From positions 372,001 to 436,000 of the forward strand of contig NZ_JADLRJ010000002.1 in assembly GCF_015477355.1 (NCBI RefSeq): a DNA stretch of 64,000 nucleotides, given 5' to 3'. Within the stretch, counting starts at the first letter, position 1, and each line of letters starts with the position of its first letter. Shown one piece after another: positions 52,540 to 61,500 of the stretch. The notes beneath the pieces were generated by a model that saw only the letters and a list, made by a program, of their open reading frames with translations, was not told where the DNA came from and searched no databases. A program made the position numbers and the translations under genes. This stretch comes from Nocardia blacklockiae (GTDB taxonomy: Bacteria > Actinomycetota > Actinomycetes > Mycobacteriales > Mycobacteriaceae).

Positions 52540-55500
52540 TCACTGGCGGAAGACCTCCTCCCGTCGCCGCGGGTCGGCGACGATCGCGCTGATCAGACGG
52601 CCGAAGTCGCGGTCCGCGCCGGGGAACGGGTACCGCGCGTCCACCACCGCCACCCCGCCGCGACCCACTTGGAACCAGGTCCGCACCGGATCCGAGCGCC
52701 CCCAGTGCACCTCCACCCCGGGTTCGTCCAGATCGACCGCGCACCCCTCCGCCCACAGCCGCAACCGCCCTTCCCGCCGGAACAGCACCACGGAGGTCTC
52801 CCCGAGCTGCCCATAAATACCTGATATGGGCCCCGGCATCACCGAAACCCATTGCATCGCCCCGGTATTCGGATCGAACAACCCCACCGGCCCCTGCCCG
52901 TCCGCGGCCTGGACGACAATCCGGCCACCTCCGTACTCCGAACTGCCGACACCTGTACTGCGCCGCTGACCACCTCCCGGAGCCTGCGACGGGATGACCG
53001 GGGGCAGCATGGGCACCTGAGACCGGTTCTGCGCCAAGCCGTCTGCCCGGCCATCGGGCATCGAGCCGCCATCCGCAGGAAGCCCGGGTGCCACGGGGTG
53101 TCCAGGCAGCTGCGGCCACGAATGAACCCGGGGCTCAGTCGATTCCGGTGGGTCGGACACCACTGGTGGTTCCGGCGGCATCGGCGGCTGCGGCTGCGGC
53201 GTCGGTGGCTTCGGAGGGCTCGGTGGCTGTGGAGGGGTCGGGGACACCGGCGGAGTAGGGACCTCCGGACGGGTTGGGGGGTTGGTGGGTAGCGGCTGCC
53301 GTGGTGGTGTCGACGGCTCGGGCCGGCGGGGAGGCTGAGAGGGCCGCGGAGGTTGTGGGTGGTCCGGCGGATTCGTGGGTTCGGGCTCGGGATGTTCCGG
53401 GGTTTCGGCGTGCAGCACCAATTCCGGATCGGGGGCGCGCAGCGTCGGCGGGTGCAGGTACTCGTCCGGGAACTCCACATCGAAGAAATGCGGCGGATGC
53501 GGAATTCGGGACATCACATACACATCCGGACTTTCCGCGGGCCCCGACTCACCGCGCCGCGCCCCACCCGCAGATGCCCCGTCGTCACCACGACCACGGC
53601 CACTATCCGCACCACGACCCACATCCCGGCCGTCATCCGCGCCGCGACCATCACCACGGCCCTTATCGCCCCGTGCCGGACCACTGCCCTCGCGGCCACG
53701 GCTTCCGGTCCGACTCTCCCCCGGATGCCCCTCCCCACCACTCGCTGCACTCTTCTCATCCACCGATGGGGCGGCGACGTTTGGCACCGGAACTGCGTTC
53801 GTCTCGTATCTCGGCGAAACGACGTCGTTCGGATCGAGAGCCGCGTTCGCCTCATCGGCTGGTGCGTCGTTGCCGGTGTGATCGGCGACGGGGGGCAGGT
53901 GGTCCAGACGTGACTCTGCTTGCGCCAGAACCGCTTCGGCTTGTTCGACGGCTGCTTGGGCGCGGAGGTATTCGCGGGCGGCGGCCTCGAGGGCGCGGCC
54001 GCGCTCGCGCCAGACATCCGGCTCTCCCGGGCCTTGGGCCTGTTGCAGCCAGGACACCAGGTCGTCGACCCAGGGGATGATGTGGTCCTCGTCGGTCAGA
54101 CCGGCGCGCGGTTCTCGCGTGAAGTACAGGCCTATCTCGTCCAGCGCCTCCCCGGCCTGCCGCAACCGCTCTCGCTGGTCGGCCAACCGCTGGCGCGCCT
54201 CATCGACCGCACGACCCTCACCCGACAACCGATCCGACCTGCCGTCGTCGGCAGGAAGACCGTCCGACTGGGGCACGAAACGCGGAGCCGCGTCACCTTC
54301 TGGCCCAGCAGCGGCGTCGTGCCAATCCTGCTGTGCGGCAGGCGTTTCGAGTTCGTGCCGGTGTCGGGGAAGGAACGCCGACAGCTCACGCTGTTCGTTG
54401 TACAGCGCCGACCGCGACAGATCGCGTCGGACGGCGGCCAGGTGCGCGTCGGCCTCCTCGCATTCGACGATCCCGCGCACGAGACTGTCGACCCGGTCGG
54501 TGGCGTCGGGATGGCGTGCCCGCAGGCTGTTGAGCCAGTCGTCGCGCTGCGGGGAGCTGTGCAAGGCCACCGCCTCGCGCGGATCGACGGCCAGCTCCCG
54601 GGCGAGCGCGTCGAGCGCCGCGGCGGCCCGCGCGGCGGACTCCTCGGCCCGCGGCAGCGCGAGCAGGTCGGCGAGATAGGAGTTGTACTCCAGGTCCCGC
54701 CGCCAACCGGTCAGCGGCGGCCGCACCGCATCCCAGTGATAACCCTCGGCGACGGCGTGCGCGTTGGCGTCGTACCAGGTCTTGCCCGACCGCCGGTTCG
54801 CCGGATCGCGCTCGTATTCCGACTCCGCGAGCGCGTCGTACAGCAGCACCAGATCCTGCTGCAGCGGCTTGCGCAGTCGCGCGATCACCTTGTCCGGCAC
54901 CGGTTCCACCTCGAGCAGCCGACAGAACGCCTCGGCGACGTCGGCGACCTGGTCCATCCGCCGCCACCGGAAGCGCCCGGACGAGTCGGCGTGGTCACGG
55001 ACCAGATGCTTGTCGAACAGCAGATGATCGATGATCTGCTGCACCTGCGCACGGGTGAACGCCGGCGGGGGCGGTTCGTCCGGCCCGGTCAGGTAGTCGT
55101 CGCGAATCCGCGGCATCGAGTCGTCGTCGACCAGTTCCGCCGCGAGCCGGTTCATCGCCTCGTCGGTGACACGGCCGTGCGCCAGCATCTCCACCAATCG
55201 CTCCCGCACCGCGAAAACCGCTGCGTTGCAGGCTGTTCGGTCGTCGGTGTCGAAGACGTCGGCCACCTTGCGCAGGTCGGTGTCGGAGTGCCGGTGGATG
55301 TAGGTGTCGATGTACTTCTCCAGCCGCGCACCGGCGTCGCTCCGAGTGAGTTCCACAGGGACGCCGTCGATCAGCTCCGCCTTGATCCGCCGCACCACCT
55401 CGCGCGCCGCGAGCACCTGCTCGTTGCGCCGATGCCGATCCAGCCCGGCCACGATCTTGTCGGCGAGGCCGAGGTCGGCGCGGAACCGCTCGTACTGCCG

Positions 55501-58500
55501 GTCGGTCCACGACAGCAGCCGCCACTGCTCGACGACCTCGTCCCCACCGGCGAAGTCGTTGCGCACGTGCGGAAGTAGCTCGGCAGCGAGCGCCGCAAGG
55601 TCCGCGTCGGAGACCCGGCCACCGGCCTGCGCGTCGACCAGTCGCTGCTGGAGATCGGCGATCCGCGCCCGCACGTCGGCCGGGTCGTCGGTGACGAACG
55701 CGTCCGCCAGCGCCCGCGCGGTGGCGTCGAGGTACCGATCGACATTCTCCACCTGATCGCCCAGGTCGGCGCGGGACAGATCGACCCGCGACAACCCGTC
55801 CACCAGATCCCGCCGGACCACGTCCACAACCAGCTCGGCGCACCGCACGCGCTGCTCGTCGCGGAGTCCGGCCAGGCCCGCCACGGCACGATCGATGGCG
55901 CGCCGCATCGGCTCGGGCAGGTCGACGCGATCCGGGTCCGCCGAGTGCTCGGCCGTGTCCCGGCGCGGGAACATCGGCTGCACCTCGTACTGCGCGCCGC
56001 GATGCCACTCGACCGCCGACCAGATCGTCGCGAACGGCGGCAGCTTCTTCAGCCACGGCCGCTGGTCGAGGAAGTCCCCGATCTCCGGATGCCGCTGAAT
56101 CCACGCCTCCACCTTCGGATGTTGCAGCGCCATCATGAGATTGCGCAGATTGCGCTGCACCGCGTTGATCTCGCTGCCGATGTCGAGGCTGAAGATGGCG
56201 TCCTCGGGGATGTCGCCCTGGAAGAACTTTCCCTCCACCCCGAGGGCGTTGAAGGGCAGCAGGTCCTTCGGGACCATGCCGGGCGGGATGTCCACGAACG
56301 GCAGCGCCAAGGTGTTGATGTAGTGCACCAGCCCGCCCCACCAGTCGGGGTTGCCGGGGTCGTAGGCGTCCGGGTAATCGGCTGCGCCGCTGGTGCGCCA
56401 GGAGGGGCGCGTGGTGTCGACGTAGCACCAGTTGCCCTCGCCGTCGCGCCAGCGGATCAACTGGATGCCGGGCTCGCCGTGGCGCCAACCGGCATCGAGC
56501 ACCTCGACCCGCGGCACGGTCCGCAACGGTTCGGCGCGCAGCTCCGAGAGCCCGCCGATCAGCTGGCGGTACTCGATCTCCGGACGCTGCGACATCACAT
56601 GGGCCACACGGCGTTCCGTGCGTGCGGCTTCGGAAAGCGCGTGGTCGAAATGTGCCCGGGGATGGTCGAAATCGGCGCGCGGACCGAGCACGATGATCTT
56701 CGGCGGCGCTCCGTCGACGACGGCGACCAGGTCGGTCACCATCCGAGCGCCCTCCTCCCGCAACAGATCCGCCCACTGCCCGGTGACTCGACCGGCTTCG
56801 TCGTCGAGGCGCTCCATCGCGTTGTCGACGCGGATCACATCGTGGGCGGCATCGCCGAGTGCCGCGAGCCAGCGCCGTTTCTGTTGCAGCAGTGGGTCGT
56901 TCGGGTCGAGGGCCGCGCGGCACCGCGTCAATGCCGCGTCCAGGGCGGCGGGATCGGGGCCTAGCTCGACCTGACGGATCGGAACATCGTGCGCCCGCAG
57001 CCGATCGAGGAGGTCGAGCATCATCGACCGGCGCGCCTTGTTGAACGAGTTCCGGAACAGTTCGGCGCGTGCGGTTTCCAGCTGCCGCAGCTCGCGGGCG
57101 ACCTCGGGGGACCGCGGCCGTCCGTCGCCGACGCCGTCCTGCGCGAGTTCCGCCAGGCGTGCCTCGATGTCGCCGACCGCCTTGTCGACCCGATCGAACG
57201 CCTCCACCGCCTCGACCAGCTTGCGAATCGCCCTGCGCCGCAACGCGACTTCGGCCGGCGCCATCTGCTGGTGCACGATCCGCTCCGGTACGTCCAGGGT
57301 GCCCGGGATCCGGATGGTGCGGGGCTGGGTCTTCTCGAACAGTTCGAGGATCTTCCGTTCGAGCGCTTCCCCGGACAGTCCGGCCACATCGCGCAGTTCG
57401 GCGCGCTCGTCGCGCTTGGCGCGCAGGAACTCTCGCTCACGGATCAGCTCGTGCCAGCGCTCGACGAGGCGGTCGTGCTCGGCCTGCGGGGACTCGTCGA
57501 GCTGCGCCGCGTCGATCTCGCGCCGCACCCAGGCGAGGTAGTCGTCGGCGCCGACCAGGCGTTCGCACACCTGGATCAGCTCGACGACGTGTTCCAACTC
57601 GTCGAGATCCTGCACGCCGCGGCGCTCACGCACCTCCTGCAGGGTGACGCCCAGCCGGTCGCGGCGCAGGGCCGCCCAGTCGTCGTCCGGCGCGACCTCG
57701 AGGAGTTCGGCGAGGGCATTGCGCCGCGCCAGCAGCACGCGCCGCTCCCGAATCGCCTCCTGGCGACGCTGATTGAGCTCCTCCAGCCGCGCGTGCGTCG
57801 CGGCGTCCGCGGCAGACGGCTGCCGCGGGGGCGGCTCACCGTCCCGAGCACGCGGGCTGTGTTCGCCTGCGCCGGTGGCGTTCTCCACCGCGTGCGGCGA
57901 CTCACCCGCGCGGTTGCCGTCCGGATCGTGTTCGCTTGCGCCGTCACCGTTTTCGGCCGCGGACGGTTGCCGTTCACCGCCGCCCGAGCCCGGCTCGTCC
58001 GGCTCGGGAGCAGGGTCCGGCGTGGGCGGGGGTTCCGGCGGGTCCTCGCGCTGCACGGTGACGTGGCCGTTCTCGTCGACGCTCAGGCGCAGCACCGTGA
58101 CGTTGTCGCGGTCGGGCCCGGCGATCTCGTCTACCAGCGGATCGATGCCGGCGGCCTGTTCCAGCGCCGCACGCGGATCGCCCGCCTCGCCCCAGACCGC
58201 GACGGCCACACACCGCGACGCGCCTTCGATGATGCCGATGTCGTCGCCGATCAGCACGGTCGCGCCGGCCTCGAGCAGCGCGTCGTGTTCGAGCGAGCCC
58301 GCCAGGTGCTTGCCCGCCTCGTCGAGAGCCGCCGCGGCGGCGTCCAGGTCGGCGGTCGCGCGCCGATAGTCCTCCGCGGCCGCGGCCAGTTCCCGGTACG
58401 CACGATGCCGGTCCCTGGCGGCCGGCCCGTCGGGCATGGTCTGGCCGGTCAAGCGGTCCAGCACCTGCTCGAGTCGCGTGGCGTCGGTGACCGCCGCCCA

Positions 58501-61500
58501 GGAGAGCATGCCGTTCTCGGCGCGTTCATTGCGTTGCCGCGCTGCGGTTTCCAGCCGCTCGACATCTTCCATCGCCGTCCGCAACCGCTGCTCGGCGTCG
58601 GTGTAGGTCCGTCCGGCTTCCAACAGCCGCGCCCGCTGATCCTCGATGACCGCCCGGCGGTGCTCGCTCAGCAGATCGCCGAGCGCGCGCAGATCCTCGG
58701 CGCGCTCCCGCACCTCGGCGCGCAGTTCGGCGTGCAACTCGGCCATCTCCTCGCGGGACAGGCGCTCGTGATCCTCGATCACGCCGTCCCGGAACGCGTC
58801 GTACACCTCGACGTACTTCTCGAAGCGCCGTTGCAGTTCGGCGCTCATCTCGGCCTCGCGGGCGGCGCGCTGCTCCGGGCTCAGGTCGCCGTGCTCGGCG
58901 CCGGTGCGGAACTCGTCGTAGCGACGCATGTACTCCACCAGTTCGGCGCCCGCGGCGTCGACACCGATGATGCGGGCCCAGTCGCGATTCACGCCGTTCT
59001 CGGCCGGACCGTCCACCTTCGTCCCGTCCAGCCGGTTACCGAATTCGGCGAGATCACCGGCCACCGCGCGCAGGTGGGCGATCGCGGAATCGTCCCGGAT
59101 CGGGTGTTCGGCACGGGTTTCCATCCCGCCGTCGGTCCGCGGCCGCGGACCGGGCTCCCCCTCCACCACGGCCCGGACGAATTCGCCCAGGGCAGTAGTG
59201 ATTTCGGGCGTCGCCTCGCCGCGCCGCAGCAGCTTGGCGAGCGCGCGTTTCAATGCCCGGGTGTCGATGCCGCGCGGATCCGCGACCCGGCGGTGTTCGT
59301 CGTCGTACCGATGTCCGTGCAGCGCACGGGGTTCCAGGCCCAGCGCGCGTGCCACCCGGCTGCGCTCGACGAGCACGCGACCGACCTTGCCCGCCGGCAT
59401 CTCGTACCGGCAGTCGACGAGCGCGTCGAGGAAACGTTCGCGCTGCGCCCGGCTCGTCGCGGGATCGGTCAGCCTGCGCGCGACCGCTTCCGGGGACGGG
59501 TCGCGCTGCCCGGTCAGCGCCGCGCATTCCGCCCGCAGTTCGGTGTAGGCGGTCTCGCTGCGCATCGGCGAGCCGCCGCCCACGAGCCGGGGGTCTGCCG
59601 CGAGGTCGCCCGCCCACACCGGACCGGTGGGATCCAAGCGCATCAGCTCGGCGGCGAACTCCCGCAGGTACTCCCGCAGCCGCTCGGACTGCGGCACGAC
59701 CGCGCCGTCGACCTCGGTGGAGCGATGCGCCACGTTCGCGAGAGCTTTGGACAGCTTCTTCGGATCAATTCCGTCGGTGTCGAGTTCGCGCTTTTTCAGG
59801 TCGTCGTCGAATTTGCGGGGATGCAGCTCCGCGGGCTTCAGATTCAGCTTGCGCGCCAGTCGATCCCGTGCGGCGTCGACCGCCGCGGCATCCACATCGC
59901 GGACCTGCTCGGCATATTCGGTGAGCGCCCGCACCGCCCGATTCCGGTTCGTCGCGCCCAGTGCGGGATCCGACAGCACGCGGGCGAGATGCTCCGGGGT
60001 CAGCTCCCAGGCGGGCACACTCAGCCTGCGCGCCAGTTCACCACGGGCCAGCCCGATGTCGTTGAACTCTTCGATAGCACCCGCGCTGCGTACATAGTCG
60101 ACCAGCGCTTCGATCTGCGCCGCCCGCACCGCGTTTCGCAGTTTCTCTTCTTGCACGAGGTTCGATCCGGCGCGGCCCAGCAGGTCGTCCGGGTTCAGCT
60201 CGAGCCGTTCGGCGAGGTCGCGTATGCGCTGTTCGAGTTCGGCTCGCGGCCGTGGCTCGGGCAGCGGACCGGCGGGCTCGTCGACCGGGTGTACGGGGTC
60301 GGCCGGCGCCTGCACCGGCTGCCACGGGCCGTCGCCCACCCGCAGCAGCGTGACCTGCACCTGCTGGTCGCCGACGACGCCGTCGAAGCACCGCGCCTCG
60401 GGCGCTGCCAGCGTCCCGATGCGCACCGAGCCGTCCGGTTCGACCCACCCGACCCGGAAATCCGGGACCAGCTCACCGTTGTTGACGGCCGCGGCCAAAT
60501 CCGCATCGTGTGCCAGGGCCCGGGCCAGCACCTCGTCGTGCTTCGGTTCCGCGTCGACGACGACCAGCCGACCCGGGTCGCCGTCGACGCGCCACACGCC
60601 CGGTGCGAGTTTCCGGCCGCCCTCGCCGTGCTCGAGCCATTCCGTGGCCGCCAGATCGACCAGCGCCGCGCCGGTTTCGCGATACCGGTCGTCGATATCG
60701 CGGTAGTCCCCGGCCAGCGCCCGCAGCTTCCCCAGCGCCTGGGTGCGGGCCTCGGTGCCTTCGCGAAGTTGGTTGACCGTCTCGGAGATTCGGGTCTCGT
60801 CGCGGGAGATGTCGTCGGGGAACAGGTCCTCCCACGTGGCCCGCTGTTCGCGAATCTGCTCGCGGCGCAACGCTTCCTCGAAGTAGAGCCGGATGCCGCC
60901 GTCGCGGAGCTTGCCGTCGTCGTCGAACAGCTGCGACCAGTGCGGCGGCGGCGTGCTGGTCTTGTTCTTGATGCCGCCCCAGGTGAGGAAGCGGGCGTCG
61001 GCGTCGTCGGCGCGCACCACCTCCTGCAGGAACCGGTTCATCGGATCGCTGGAGACCGAGTCGATTTCGCGACTGTAGGGAACGAGCGCGTCCTCGGCGC
61101 TGTACCAGCGGCTGGCGTCCACCCAGCCTTCGAGGGCGGCACCCCGGCGTGCGATCTGGTATTCGAGATGGTCGATCGCGCGCTGGACCGAGGCGTGCGA
61201 CAGGTCGGGCAACTCGAGTCCGTAGCCGCGGGCGATGGCGACGATCTCGCCGACCACCCGCGTGCGTTCGTCGTGGAGCCGATCGACCTCTTCCAGCCAG
61301 TGCCGCAGGGCTTCTCGCTCGGCGCTGCCCGGCTGATAGTCGTCGCCGTCCGCCGGCCGAGCGAGATACTCGGGCGCCGCGGGCTGTTCGCGGTCGTGCG
61401 GCTCGGGGGCTCGATCGCCCTGCGGCGCACCGCCCCACGCTTCGGCCTGTGCTCTGGTCAAGCCGACCTGCCGGAGCAGTTTGGGATCGGCCTGTTCGCG

